Of a stretch of 64,000 nt of DNA, positions 7,669 to 16,730 are shown piece by piece. Source of the stretch: UBA6776 sp964636785 (GTDB taxonomy: Bacteria > Bdellovibrionota > Bdellovibrionia > Bdellovibrionales > UBA1609); assembly GCA_964636785.1 (NCBI GenBank), contig CAZWVK010000002.1, positions 1-64,000 on the forward strand, read 5' to 3'. The position numbers were made by a program, and so were the translations under genes. Under the pieces are notes generated by a model. It searched no databases, had not been told where the DNA came from, and worked only from the letters and a program-made list of their open reading frames with translations. The first letter of the stretch is position 1. Each line of letters begins with the position of its first letter.

Positions 7669-8453
7669 TCGTAGCTTTCCTTGACACTTGGAAAGTCACC
7701 ATCCTTCACCGCTTTGGTGTAGCTCTGAGTGGCATTTATCAAGAACTCTTCGCCCGCTCCAAATTTTCGCACAAAGCGAGGTTGGAGATCGGCAGTCATT
7801 CCAAGTAGATCATGTAAGACAAGAACTTGGCCGTCACAATCCACTCCGGCTCCAATTCCAATAACAGGTATTGAGAGTTTCTCGCTCACTTGCTTGGCGA
7901 GTGAAGAGGGAACACACTCAAGAACCACTGAAAAGGCACCGGCCTCTTCCAAAGCCAAAGCATCTCTTAATAGGATCTCCTGAGCACTTTCTGATTTCGC
8001 TTGAACTTTAAATCCACCAAACGCATGAACAAACTGAGGAGTCAGTCCCAGATGTCCCATCACAGGGACTCCGGATTGAGTGAGGCGCTCAATCAATTCA
8101 AGATTGCCTTTTGCACCTTCGAGCTTTACTGCATTTGCTCCAGCCTGAATAAGTTTCCCCGCCGCCTCAATGGAAGAGTCCATGCTCTTTCGAAAAGAAA
8201 GAAACGGCAGGTCCCCAATGATGAATTTCTGTGGGGCTCCACGACGAACGGCTTCTGTGTGAGTGACCATCAGGTCCATTGTGGCCCTGGTTGTATCCGG
8301 ATATCCATACACCACCATGGCCAGAGAATCTCCAACCAGGATCATATCGACATCTGTTTTTGCTAAGAGTTTTGCGCTCCATGAATCGTAACAGGTCACC
8401 ATCGTGAGTTTTCGTTTTGATTTTGCTTCTAAGACTTTAGGTAAGGTCATCAT
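7665..8453 (-). CDS. panB: 3-methyl-2-oxobutanoate hydroxymethyltransferase
   Basis: PanB makes ketopantoate from alpha-ketoisovalerate and methylenetetrahydrofolate. At 262 residues it is a normal-length TIM barrel. Diagnostic stretches are MVTCYDSWSAKLLAKTDVD, ILVGDSLAMVVYGY, the metal-binding GDLPF, KLEGAKG, MGHLGLTPQ, the ECVP strand and IPVIGIGAGVDCDGQVLVLHD (shown here in parts). It overlaps the preceding panG by 17 nt, indicating a single transcript. Confidence 0.95.
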   Translation of the reverse strand: MMTLPKVLEAKSKRKLTMVTCYDSWSAKLLAKTDVDMILVGDSLAMVVYGYPDTTRATMDLMVTHTEAVRRGAPQKFIIGDLPFLSFRKSMDSSIEAAGKLIQAGANAVKLEGAKGNLELIERLTQSGVPVMGHLGLTPQFVHAFGGFKVQAKSESAQEILLRDALALEEAGAFSVVLECVPSSLAKQVSEKLSIPVIGIGAGVDCDGQVLVLHDLLGMTADLQPRFVRKFGAGEEFLINATQSYTKAVKDGDFPSVKESYE

Positions 8454-9174
8454 GATTTTCTCGTGTGTTAAAGGATTCTAAGAAATGGGAGTAAGAGGTC
8501 TTTAATGAAGGAAAGGCATTAAGGCTTTCGAGGTGAGCGGAAATCGTATTAAGATCTTTACGTCCAAAGGGGCCGGCATTGAGATCTGTTTTACTATCGA
8601 TCACTTGTTTTAAAACCTGGTGAAGATAAGGGTAAAAGATTTCGCGTGGCAGATTCAGATTCTGTTCGAGTTCCGAGCAAATATTCTCCCAAATCAGCTT
8701 GGGATAGTTTCCAGCCAAGTGACAAAAGCTGTGATAGAGGGGCTTGTCTTTTGATTTAAGAACAAACTTTGGATTTGGAAGCTGGTCGAGCCATGACAAT
8801 TCCAGCGCGTCTGGGTCCATAACCAGAGGAATTCGATCATATTCACCGGGCTCAAGCGGAGTATGAGCGAATGTCATCAACGGATGGATGCCAACAGCCA
8901 ATGATGTGGAAGTGGAGCCTGAAAAATGAATCTTTGTTAGATCCTTTGGAAGTTTCTTGGCGACATCTTCAATCGCGTGGTCAGAGACGGCTAAGAATGC
9001 CACTCCTGCATTTGCTGCCTTTGAGGTTAGATCCTCAAAAGATTCATCACGACTCCATGATAGCCAAGAAGAAACACCTTTTGACCTGAGATATACTTTC
9101 AAATGGGTCGCTAATCGGCCGCTCCCGATGATAAGAGGAGGAGTGGGAAAATCTTTTCCAGTATTTTTCATCAT
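8437..9174 (-). CDS. panG: Rossmann-like/DUF2520 protein, probable ketopantoate reductase (PanG type)
   Basis: The protein has 245 residues. It begins with a nucleotide-binding GSGRLATHLKVYLRSKG. This is followed by AFLAVSDHAIEDVAKKL, HFSGSTS, GIHPLMTF (the family's HPL/M motif) and a helical C-terminal domain with CHLAGNYPKLIW. This matches the Rossmann-like/DUF2520 family, to which Francisella PanG, a ketopantoate reductase unrelated to PanE, belongs (established knowledge). The operon otherwise supplies panB, panC and panD but no panE, so ketopantoate-to-pantoate reduction is the likely job (inference from context). Two ATGs in tandem (9174, 9171) are possible starts. Confidence 0.75.
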   Translation of the reverse strand: MMKNTGKDFPTPPLIIGSGRLATHLKVYLRSKGVSSWLSWSRDESFEDLTSKAANAGVAFLAVSDHAIEDVAKKLPKDLTKIHFSGSTSTSLAVGIHPLMTFAHTPLEPGEYDRIPLVMDPDALELSWLDQLPNPKFVLKSKDKPLYHSFCHLAGNYPKLIWENICSELEQNLNLPREIFYPYLHQVLKQVIDSKTDLNAGPFGRKDLNTISAHLESLNAFPSLKTSYSHFLESFNTRENHDDLT

Positions 9175-9298
9175 TTGGTACCTGTCCTAAACGTTGATGG
9201 ATCAAGTCCTTACTGACTCTTAAATACTGCTGTTTGGATCTCGGCGCAAGGCGATATTTTGATGTCTTTTTTCCAGGGACGTTGGTAAAAGGCCCCTT

Positions 9299-10036
9299 AT
9301 GTTGAGATGGGTATGGGTATTCGTTGCAGTCGTGTTGTCATCAGGAATTTACTTTTCCATTCGTTATGGTTTGCGGCCAAAGCCCATTCCAATGATGAAA
9401 CCAACGGTTTTTGCTGATTATGAAGAGATGGGCTCTATGCTCTTCAAACGGCTCAGTCAGCCCATTCGCTCAGAGAAAATTATTGTTTTGGGATACGAGC
9501 CCACGCTGAGCGAAGCCAATCTTATTTGGCAGGGACTTCTTAAAGCAGCGCGCTCTCACCGAGTCCAAATTAACAAGATTTATTATTTGGGAAGTGAGAA
9601 TCTTCCCGGTTATTTTCAGTCTCTAAAGGTCGAGGATCTTGATCTCTCGCAGATTGAGAGCATAAAAGAACAGCTGATTCGGGCCAAAAGAAGAAATGGT
9701 ATTAATGTATTCATAGTACCTACCGATCAAGCCACTCATCTCAGAAAAGATTCTTTAACAAAGAAGCTTGAATCTTCGGCGCTTGGACCCGTCTTATCTC
9801 TTTCTCAGCTTCCCTTGATTCTTGATTCTGAAGAGCAGGAAAAGGTTTCGAGTTCATGTACAGAATTGGATCCGGATGACTTCCGTGCAAAGCTCGACTG
9901 CACGTCTTTTAAATTCGCAAAATCTCAGGCTCGTCGAAAATTAGATCCATCAAAAACCTATGGCGCTCTAGAGCGCCATGGATTAAAAGAGTATTTGATT
10001 TTCGTTCACCCAGTTGGCGGCCCGGTCGATCAATAA
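9299..10036 (+). CDS. Membrane-anchored protein of unknown function
   Basis: The protein has 245 residues. An N-terminal hydrophobic segment (WVWVFVAVVLSSGIYFSI, about 4-21) is followed by RYGLRPKP, suggesting an inner-membrane anchor or uncleaved signal with the rest outside the cytoplasm. The soluble part has no motif I recognise. Segments such as KIIVLGYEPTLSEANLIWQG and GINVFIVPTDQA look like alternating beta strands and helices, as in a periplasmic-binding or Toprim-like fold, but this is only an impression. The ATG at 9299 has an AAAAGG site. It is divergent from the panG operon, and its last codons overlap the end of the HAD gene on the other strand by 7 nt. Confidence 0.7.
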   Translation: MLRWVWVFVAVVLSSGIYFSIRYGLRPKPIPMMKPTVFADYEEMGSMLFKRLSQPIRSEKIIVLGYEPTLSEANLIWQGLLKAARSHRVQINKIYYLGSENLPGYFQSLKVEDLDLSQIESIKEQLIRAKRRNGINVFIVPTDQATHLRKDSLTKKLESSALGPVLSLSQLPLILDSEEQEKVSSSCTELDPDDFRAKLDCTSFKFAKSQARRKLDPSKTYGALERHGLKEYLIFVHPVGGPVDQ

Positions 10037-11403
10037 TCGTGTGCTAAGGGCTTTTTGACAGAGCGAAAATAGGTCCGAGGTGAAAGCATGACCAAATCAG
10101 AGAGTTTCGACATGTACACACAGGCGAAACGATCCACTTGGTAGCCAAAATAGCTTTCTTCAATTCCTGCGCGCATCACTTCACCCCAATAAGGATTATA
10201 AATCTTTTGGAGATCCTTAATTTTGCCAGAAATAGAACGATCAATTTTATTGATCCGCTGAATGAGTTCCTGAACCATGGACTCATTGGATTTATCGCCG
10301 GTTTCAATCTGTACTGAGATCAACTCATCCACTTGCACTTCCAGAGGAACTTTAGAAGCCATGAGTCGGTCAATTTCATCTGTAATCGGTTTAGCTTCCT
10401 TGTTTTTGCCGACCTCAGTGCCGAGCTCCTCGATCACCAAAGCCGTGCGCCATGCACAGTCCTTTTTTAACCGAACAACATCTCCATAAATATGATCCCC
10501 GATATAAAGAATTTCATCAGGCTCGGTCTGTAGTGCTTCCGTGAAAGAAAGTGCATACCCTCCCTGATAAATCCCGGGCACTAAAGGTCCCTCGGTATTT
10601 GAGAGAGTGCCATGGGTCGGATCAACCGCGAGAAATGAGTTTTTATCGGTGAAGAATCGTGGCTTGGCAGCCAGCGTGATCGTGTACTCAAAAAGCTCCT
10701 GCCAGCTTTTATGATTTTCAAGATAAGGCGTTATGCAGTAATCAAGAAGAAGTTTTGTGTAACTGAAATCACTATTAGTCAGAACAAAGAGCTTTTTCCC
10801 GTGTATTTTAAAGCGCTCAAGACCTCGGACCATTTCTGCATCTACAATAATAAACTGATCCAGATTTTCGCGGACACGATCTTTTAAACTTCCATCCCGA
10901 TGAGCCTGATCCAGTGTGAAGTTTAAATCCTCTGCAATCTGTGTATAGCTAGGAAAGTTCAGTTCAGTGTGAGTGTCTTTGAAGTCCACCAATTGCATGA
11001 ATAGTCCAGCAAACGCAATTGAGAATGTGGTGTCCACAGTGTCATAGTTCGGATCACGAAGATCGACGTAGGTGCTCCCATAGAGTTTTCGTTGCTCACG
11101 ATAATCGATGGGCTTTATGCCGTGATAGCTCACCCGAATCCCGCCATGGCGTGAAAGCTTGAGAACGTTTCCTTTGGCCTTATCAATAACAAGGCCACGA
11201 ATGGCGCGATCAAAGGAAAATTGGATATTTAAAATATCCTCTGGATAGTTCTTAAGGCTGACTAATTTTTTAAGCATCACTTCATGCGCAACTCTCTCAA
11301 AGTTTTCACTTTTGTAGCGCACCAGAGTGTGGTCCATGTCAAAGCCAAGGTATTTGATTCGTTTTAAATTGAGTGTGCGATTAACAAAAACTGTTTGGGT
11401 CAT
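10030..11403 (-). CDS. HAD-IG family 5'-nucleotidase
   Basis: The protein has 457 residues. HAD motif I is LGFDMDHTLVRY (nucleophile Asp near residue 21), motif II is FVLTNSDFSYT, and motif IV is ILYIGDHIYGDVVRLKKDC. The long cap and length match the cytosolic purine 5'-nucleotidase (NT5C2-like, HAD-IG) family, also found in Bdellovibrio and Legionella relatives. It probably dephosphorylates IMP/GMP-type nucleotides (family inference). It lies 14 bp downstream of the rhodanese gene and is likely co-transcribed with it. A periodic helical C-terminal part (about 365-457) follows the catalytic domain. Confidence 0.85.
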   Translation of the reverse strand: MTQTVFVNRTLNLKRIKYLGFDMDHTLVRYKSENFERVAHEVMLKKLVSLKNYPEDILNIQFSFDRAIRGLVIDKAKGNVLKLSRHGGIRVSYHGIKPIDYREQRKLYGSTYVDLRDPNYDTVDTTFSIAFAGLFMQLVDFKDTHTELNFPSYTQIAEDLNFTLDQAHRDGSLKDRVRENLDQFIIVDAEMVRGLERFKIHGKKLFVLTNSDFSYTKLLLDYCITPYLENHKSWQELFEYTITLAAKPRFFTDKNSFLAVDPTHGTLSNTEGPLVPGIYQGGYALSFTEALQTEPDEILYIGDHIYGDVVRLKKDCAWRTALVIEELGTEVGKNKEAKPITDEIDRLMASKVPLEVQVDELISVQIETGDKSNESMVQELIQRINKIDRSISGKIKDLQKIYNPYWGEVMRAGIEESYFGYQVDRFACVYMSKLSDLVMLSPRTYFRSVKKPLAHDY

Positions 11404-11417
11404 TCCTTTTAGACTTT

Positions 11418-11777
11418 CTATTTAACGGGAAGCTCTAACTGATTCCAGAGTATCATTCCACCGGCCATATTGTAGGCCTCTAGGCCTTCTTCCTGGGCAA
11501 AAGAAGTGGCGACCGCAGATCGGCCACCGCTTCGGCAAATAAACACAATGGTTTTATCTCTTGGCAATTCAGCAAGGCGTCCCCCGATTTCGTCCAAAGG
11601 GATGTGATGGATGCCCTCGGCGTGTCGCAGTTCGCCTTCCAGCTCTTCAGAGGTTCGAACGTCGACTAAGTGGAGCTCAGATGCCTTTTTATGCACTTCC
11701 TCTGGAGAAACATCCAAAACATTGGGATTATTCGGGTTCATTTTGGCGCTTTCCAATGGAACTTTTTGACTTGGCAT
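11418..11777 (-). CDS. Rhodanese-like sulfurtransferase
   Basis: The protein has 119 residues and a single rhodanese domain. LHLVDVRTSEELEGELRHAEGIHHIPLDE leads to the active-site loop FICRSGGRSAVA (catalytic Cys in CRSGGRS), then YNMAGGMILWNQL; these segments are given in parts. Such proteins carry persulfide sulfur in sulfur transfer or cyanide detoxification; the partner is unknown. A longer open frame extends upstream to 11966. I use the ATG at 11777 because AAGGAG lies 5-6 nt before it and the upstream part looks non-coding. It is divergent from the homogentisate dioxygenase gene. Confidence 0.88.
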   Translation of the reverse strand: MPSQKVPLESAKMNPNNPNVLDVSPEEVHKKASELHLVDVRTSEELEGELRHAEGIHHIPLDEIGGRLAELPRDKTIVFICRSGGRSAVATSFAQEEGLEAYNMAGGMILWNQLELPVK

Positions 11778-11855
11778 GTAAGACTCCTTAAACCTGGCCT
11801 CTCGATAAAGTAGCGGTAAAATCCAGGTCTGTCGAGACGAATGGAGGCACTTATA

Positions 11856-12977
11856 ATGCATCAGTACCAACAAGGAATTTATACGAAGCAGGCCCACAAA
11901 GGCATTCCTGACGGTTGCTTTGAAGAAGAGCAGGGGCTCAAGGGTTTCTTCGGCCCAGCCTCTCATTTAATCAAACGTGAGCCGAGCACACGCTGGAAAA
12001 AAATCGATGGTCCTTTGAAGCCACGGATGTTTGATCTTGTTCCCGTATTTTCAAAGCCAAGTGATCCAGTTTCATTTGAGCAAAGAGTTCTTTTTAATCG
12101 GGATATTTCTATTGGCATCAAAGTCCTTCACCCTTCACCAGAGCATTCTGCAAAAGCTTTTCGTAATGCGGACGGGGATGTTCTTTATTTTTGTCATGAA
12201 GGTCATGGAGTTGTTTTAACGGAATACGGACTTTTGGATTACTCAAAAGGTCAGTACCTTGTTGTGCCGAAATGTTTAACTCACTCGATTATCCCCGAGG
12301 CTGCTTCTCAATTCTTTGTTGTAGAAAATAAGACCAGTCACTTTCAAGAGCCGGATCGCGGGATTGTCGGACGTCATGCGATTTATGATACAGCTGCACT
12401 CGGAAAGCCGGATTTGGATCGGATGAAAGAGTATATGAAATACATTGAAGATGGCACTCTGGAAATTTCCGTAAAAAGAGGAAATGAAATTACAAGATTT
12501 GAGTATGACAACTCCATCTACGACACCTTGGGATGGAAGGGAGATCTTTTTCCTTTTACTCTTCACACAGACGATATGATGCCGCTTATGAGCCATAGAG
12601 CCCATTTGCCACCCAGCGCACATACGACTTTTGTGGCAAAAGAGTTTGTTGTCTGCACGTTTTTGCCACGTCCACTTGAAAGTGATGAAGACGCTTTAAG
12701 GGTTCCTTTTTACCATCAAAATATTGATTACGATGAAGTGCTTTTCTATCATCGTGGGGATTTTTTCAGTCGTGACAATCTCCATGCGGGAATGATGAGC
12801 TTTCATCCGGCAGGATTTCCTCATGGGCCTCATCCAAAAGCGGTTAAGTCCATTGGCGGAAAGACTCACACCAATGAGTATGCCGTGATGATTGATACTC
12901 GCTGGCCTCTTGAGGTGGATCAAACCGCAAAATCATTGGAGCTTCCGGATTATTGGCAGTCATGGCAATCGAAGTAG
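11856..12977 (+). CDS. hmgA: Homogentisate 1,2-dioxygenase
   Basis: The enzyme opens the ring of homogentisate, the last aromatic intermediate of phenylalanine/tyrosine breakdown, to maleylacetoacetate. The protein has 373 residues, shorter than the animal and Pseudomonas enzymes (about 430-445). The cupin iron site is recognisable: FYHQNIDYDEVLF carries the first His and the Glu, and GFPHGPHP the second His. The N-terminal half (GIYTKQAHKGIPDG, EQGLKGFFGPAS) also matches the short bacterial form. The start is ATG 11856 with GGAGG 8 nt upstream; the earlier in-frame ATG at 11841 overlaps that site. An aromatic amino acid hydroxylase is encoded 9 kb away (22286-24010); 4-hydroxyphenylpyruvate dioxygenase is not in the window. 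It overlaps ribD by 16 nt. Confidence 0.9.
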   Translation: MHQYQQGIYTKQAHKGIPDGCFEEEQGLKGFFGPASHLIKREPSTRWKKIDGPLKPRMFDLVPVFSKPSDPVSFEQRVLFNRDISIGIKVLHPSPEHSAKAFRNADGDVLYFCHEGHGVVLTEYGLLDYSKGQYLVVPKCLTHSIIPEAASQFFVVENKTSHFQEPDRGIVGRHAIYDTAALGKPDLDRMKEYMKYIEDGTLEISVKRGNEITRFEYDNSIYDTLGWKGDLFPFTLHTDDMMPLMSHRAHLPPSAHTTFVAKEFVVCTFLPRPLESDEDALRVPFYHQNIDYDEVLFYHRGDFFSRDNLHAGMMSFHPAGFPHGPHPKAVKSIGGKTHTNEYAVMIDTRWPLEVDQTAKSLELPDYWQSWQSK

Positions 12978-14125
12978 GGGATAGAATTTCAATAACCGAT
13001 GCCTTTAAGCTTGCGATTTTTGAGGCGGAAAAAGGAAAAGGATTTGTGTCTCCAAATCCTCCTGTTGGATGTGTGGTACTCAGTGAAGATAACCGACTGC
13101 TGGCCACAGGATTTCACCGGAGATTTGGGGGGCCACATGCGGAAGTTGAAGCTGTAAATTCACTGAGTGATCCATCGGTTTTAAAAGGAGCAAAAATCAT
13201 AGTGACTCTTGAGCCGTGCTCTCACTTTGGTAAAACCCCACCATGTGCAGAGTTTTTGGCTCAGTTTCCTATTGCAGAAGTGCACTATGGACTTAAAGAT
13301 CCAAATCCAAAAGTGTCCGGTCGCGGACTTCAAGTACTTGAAGATGCTGGAATCAAAACAGAAATGGCTCCCGCGAGTTTCGCTGCCGAGCTGGAAGTTT
13401 TGGTTGAGACATTTGTTTGTAACCAGAAGTTCAATGAACCCTTTGTGGGGGTTAAAGTTGCGACGTCTTTGGATGGTATGATGTGTTTGAAGAACCGAGA
13501 AAGTCAGTGGATAACCGGAGCAGAAGCTCGTGAGCAGGGTCATCGCCTTCGTGCACACTATGGATCGGTTTTGACCTCGGCAAACTCATTAGTGAATGAT
13601 AACTCGCGTTTGAACTCGCGAATTGAGCCCTTTAAAGATAAATCTATCCCGGTGTTTTTATTAGATCAAAATGCCAAGAGTGCGGACTTTCTAGAAGATT
13701 CGGAATTATTAAAGGTCAGAGATAAAAAAGACCTATTTGTGTTTACGAAGTCAGAAAATCTGAAGCGGTTCTCAGGTTTACCGTCATCACATGTTATTGG
13801 ACTGAGTTGTTCAGAAGAGGGTTTTGATCTACGAGAGATTCTTAGAAAAATAAGGGATCTTGGAATGCATTCGTTATTGATTGAAGCTGGACCGGTTTTA
13901 ACCTCAGCCATGATTTCTCAAGGTCTATTCCATCGTTTAGAAGTTTTTATTGGATCAAAAATCATTGGATCCAACCCGACTGGCTCCTGGACGAAGGGAC
14001 TGAATTTTTCTCAAATGAGCGACGTCCTGGAATTTCATCCATCAAAAATTATGACTTTAGGCCGGGACTTTTACTTATCTGGCCGAAATCCAAAGTCTTT
14101 TTCTCCGCTGTTCAATCAAGCTTAG
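12962..14125 (+). CDS. ribD: Riboflavin biosynthesis deaminase/reductase
   Basis: The bifunctional enzyme deaminates the pyrimidine product of GTP cyclohydrolase II and reduces its ribosyl chain. The N-terminal CMP/dCMP-type deaminase domain (1-145) has the zinc ligands in GPHAEVEAV (HAE) and EPCSHFGKTPPC (PC...PPC). The C-terminal reductase domain has VKVATSLDGMM, ITGAEAREQGHRLRA and SLLIEAGPVLTSAMI. About 387 residues, usual for RibD. A TTG at 12953 is in frame; ATG 12962 is preferred. The gene overlaps the end of hmgA; no other riboflavin genes are adjacent. Confidence 0.93.
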   Translation: MAIEVGDRISITDAFKLAIFEAEKGKGFVSPNPPVGCVVLSEDNRLLATGFHRRFGGPHAEVEAVNSLSDPSVLKGAKIIVTLEPCSHFGKTPPCAEFLAQFPIAEVHYGLKDPNPKVSGRGLQVLEDAGIKTEMAPASFAAELEVLVETFVCNQKFNEPFVGVKVATSLDGMMCLKNRESQWITGAEAREQGHRLRAHYGSVLTSANSLVNDNSRLNSRIEPFKDKSIPVFLLDQNAKSADFLEDSELLKVRDKKDLFVFTKSENLKRFSGLPSSHVIGLSCSEEGFDLREILRKIRDLGMHSLLIEAGPVLTSAMISQGLFHRLEVFIGSKIIGSNPTGSWTKGLNFSQMSDVLEFHPSKIMTLGRDFYLSGRNPKSFSPLFNQA

Positions 14126-14150
14126 AGATTCGGAATCCGATAGATAGAGC

Positions 14151-16010
14151 ATGAATCAGTTCCGCGTGGTCTTATCTCTAAGATATAAACTATTATTGCT
14201 ATTGACGCTTATTCCAGCGGTCTGTTTGAGTCTTTATCTTTTAATGGCCACTGATTTGTTTAAAAAAGATAAAGTGGCTTATGTTTTTGACTCAAGTGTT
14301 GCAGTTTCACGAGCTCTATCTGTTCAGACTCGCTTAACGATTCAATCTCTTTTCGATGCGATCAAACCCATTGTGGAATCATACGACTATCAGCTCAGAG
14401 ATTTTGATGAGTCCGCAAAAGACCAATTTTTAAAATCGTCGCGATTAAAAGCAGTTGTTGTGTATCAAAAGCCCAATCGAGGGAAATATGTTTTTCTTGG
14501 ACGATTGGTCGACAATGAAGATCCAAAAGTTCATGAACATCTTTCGAACCGTGATTTCATGGGAAATGCTCATCATCAGGCGGTGCAAAATCAGCTATTT
14601 ATCGCCTCAGCTGGCGGGAATTCAGGTTTAGGGGTTTTTAGTTTTAGAATCAATCGCGAGAAGGATCAGAGTCATCTTATAGTTACAGCTATTGTCGATG
14701 TTTCGGGCTTAGAATCTTCGTTTACGAACTCTGGACTATACATGAGTTATTTGTGGAGTCCGAAGTATGGCAAACTCTTTGGACCTGAAAGCGAAATGGC
14801 CGTTGAGCTTCTAAATCATATTGGCTCGCTTCCAGAAGGAACAGCGGAAATTTCAGAAGATGGCCATAATGGGGAAAAACGTGAAACTCTGCTTTCGTAC
14901 TCAAAGCTTGGTTTGAGCGATTTTATAGTGATATCAACTTTAGACAAAGCAAAAGCACTTAAAGCGGTTGAGGTTTTAATTAAGAAATCTGCTTTGTTTT
15001 TTATCGCATTGATCGCCTCTACGCTTTTAATAAGTTTATTTGCATCCTTTAAACTCACTTCCGCTTTGCGCGAGCTGTTTGAAGCGACACAGAAAATTGC
15101 AGATGGGGATTTCTCAGTCCGTGTGAAAGCGACTTCTAAAGATGAAGTCGGTGGACTTGCTCAAAGTTTCAATTGGATGGCAGAAAAAGTCTCTCAGCTT
15201 ATGACGGATACTGCGCAAAAGGCGAGGATGGAAAATGAGTTGGCGACAGTTAAGACAGTCCAAGAAACGCTATTTCCGTCTGAGAATCTTTCAGAAGATA
15301 GAGCCCAAGTTGTTGGACATTTTCAACCAGCTAGTGAGTGCGGTGGCGACTGGTGGAGTTATACTTTAATTGGCGATCGACTTTACCTCTGGATTGGGGA
15401 TGCCACGGGTCACGGCGCGCCCGCGGCACTCATCACCAGTGCAGCAAGATCTGCAGCAGCTATCGTTGAAAGTATTCCTAATCTTGAACCGGGTCAGGCC
15501 TTAAAAGTAATGAACCATGCGATTCATCAAACTTCGCGTTCAACAATTAATATGACCTTCTTTCTAGGTTGCTTAGATTTAAATACGGGTGAGCTTATTT
15601 ATTCGAACGCCAGTCATGATCCGCCATACCTTTTAAAGCGGCCTCAGGAAGGAAAGATCAAAAAGAAGAATCTAGTTCCTTTGATGGATGTGAATGGACC
15701 AAGACTTGGTGAAAGAAATGAAGCCGAGTATGAAACAGCTCGAGTTATTCTGGAGCCCGGTGATCAGGTCTTTTTCTATACAGATGGAATAATGGATGTA
15801 CAGAACCCTGGCGGTGAAAACCTAGGAGAACGCGCATTTTTAAAGTCTCTTTTAGATTCGGTGAATCAAGGAGAGGATCCCGAGAACCGAATGGAGATTC
15901 TCCAGAATCAGATAGAGTCTTACCGTCAAGAATCTGAACTTATAGATGACGTAACGATGTTCTTACTTCATTTTGGTCCACGAGAAATACAAAAGAGGGA
16001 GGCTGCATGA
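14151..16010 (+). CDS. Membrane sensor with HAMP and SpoIIE/RsbU-type PP2C phosphatase domain
   Basis: The protein has 619 residues. A transmembrane helix (about 13-32) is followed by an extracytoplasmic sensor region (35-275), a second helix (280-300), a HAMP linker (to about 352; IADGDFSVRVKATSKDEVGG) and a short helix. The PP2C/SpoIIE phosphatase domain (385-610) has GGDWW near 397, GDATGHGAPAAL near 415, FYTDGIMDV near 542 and DDVTMFLL at the end, so its metal-binding aspartates are present. RsbU-like enzymes dephosphorylate STAS-domain antagonists in partner-switching circuits. The next genes encode an HATPase and a STAS protein, which fits. It is the first gene of the block; its stop overlaps the next start (ATGA). 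Confidence 0.88.
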   Translation: MNQFRVVLSLRYKLLLLLTLIPAVCLSLYLLMATDLFKKDKVAYVFDSSVAVSRALSVQTRLTIQSLFDAIKPIVESYDYQLRDFDESAKDQFLKSSRLKAVVVYQKPNRGKYVFLGRLVDNEDPKVHEHLSNRDFMGNAHHQAVQNQLFIASAGGNSGLGVFSFRINREKDQSHLIVTAIVDVSGLESSFTNSGLYMSYLWSPKYGKLFGPESEMAVELLNHIGSLPEGTAEISEDGHNGEKRETLLSYSKLGLSDFIVISTLDKAKALKAVEVLIKKSALFFIALIASTLLISLFASFKLTSALRELFEATQKIADGDFSVRVKATSKDEVGGLAQSFNWMAEKVSQLMTDTAQKARMENELATVKTVQETLFPSENLSEDRAQVVGHFQPASECGGDWWSYTLIGDRLYLWIGDATGHGAPAALITSAARSAAAIVESIPNLEPGQALKVMNHAIHQTSRSTINMTFFLGCLDLNTGELIYSNASHDPPYLLKRPQEGKIKKKNLVPLMDVNGPRLGERNEAEYETARVILEPGDQVFFYTDGIMDVQNPGGENLGERAFLKSLLDSVNQGEDPENRMEILQNQIESYRQESELIDDVTMFLLHFGPREIQKREAA

Positions 16011-16729
16011 GTGCCGCTCCAAAATTGGATATCGAAGTGGACCATACAGAGTCCCTTGAAGAGATTCTCAAGGGCAATCTCATTCAATGCGCGCCTCGCA
16101 ATCCGTTCTATGACTTGGATCTGAGCGTCTTAGTCGCATTGGATCAGATTATCGATTTTGCAGAAAGCGACCCAATCACTCTTCTTGGGGGTCGTGTAAA
16201 ATCCTTCCGATTTCAAATCTGGGCGCTCACGGAAAAGCAAAGTATTTTGGCACAGACTTCAGATATCCTCGACGCTTATAAAATCAACAGGTCTCTAAAG
16301 GAAGATTGCCTTCAGTGTGCCGATGAGTTGATTACAAACTCTATTTTCAATGCGCCGTTTGAGGAGAGAATTGATAGAAGTGTGGTCGATCTTAAAGTTC
16401 CCGGTCAGGTTCCGGTGCTGTTTGATGTCTCGATTGGAGAATCCGAATTGGTTCTTTGTTGTGTGGATCCTTTTGGATCAATTGAAATTCCGAGTTTCTT
16501 TAAGAAAATTCTGAATTGTTATAAGAGTGGTGTTGGCGAATCGATCAATTTCGGTCAGGGCGGAGCCGGGATAGGCAGCTTTATGATCTTTGAACAGTGC
16601 TTGAGTCTCATACTTGGAGTTGTCCCAGGGAAGCGAACGGCATTTTACTGTCGCTTTCCTTTAAAAATGAGCTCCAAAAATCGCAAATCTTTACCGAAAA
16701 ACATAATCGTATTCAACAGGGAGAAGTAA
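16007..16729 (+). CDS. HATPase-like protein, possible anti-sigma/switch kinase
   Basis: The protein has 240 residues. The middle and C-terminal part carry degenerate GHKL ATPase boxes: ADELITNSIFNAP (N box, about 105-117), VDPFGS (D-x-G box, near 154) and GQGGAGIGSFMIFEQC (glycine box, 183-198). This resembles RsbW/SpoIIAB-type kinases, which phosphorylate a STAS partner and hold a target protein. The N-terminal 95 residues are not recognised. It lies between the phosphatase and the STAS gene, the usual neighbourhood of such a kinase. The target (sigma factor or kinase) is not evident. The G1 box is unusual because it has D-P-F-G rather than D-x-G-x-G. Confidence 0.65.
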   Translation: MSAAPKLDIEVDHTESLEEILKGNLIQCAPRNPFYDLDLSVLVALDQIIDFAESDPITLLGGRVKSFRFQIWALTEKQSILAQTSDILDAYKINRSLKEDCLQCADELITNSIFNAPFEERIDRSVVDLKVPGQVPVLFDVSIGESELVLCCVDPFGSIEIPSFFKKILNCYKSGVGESINFGQGGAGIGSFMIFEQCLSLILGVVPGKRTAFYCRFPLKMSSKNRKSLPKNIIVFNREK

Positions 16730-16730
16730 G

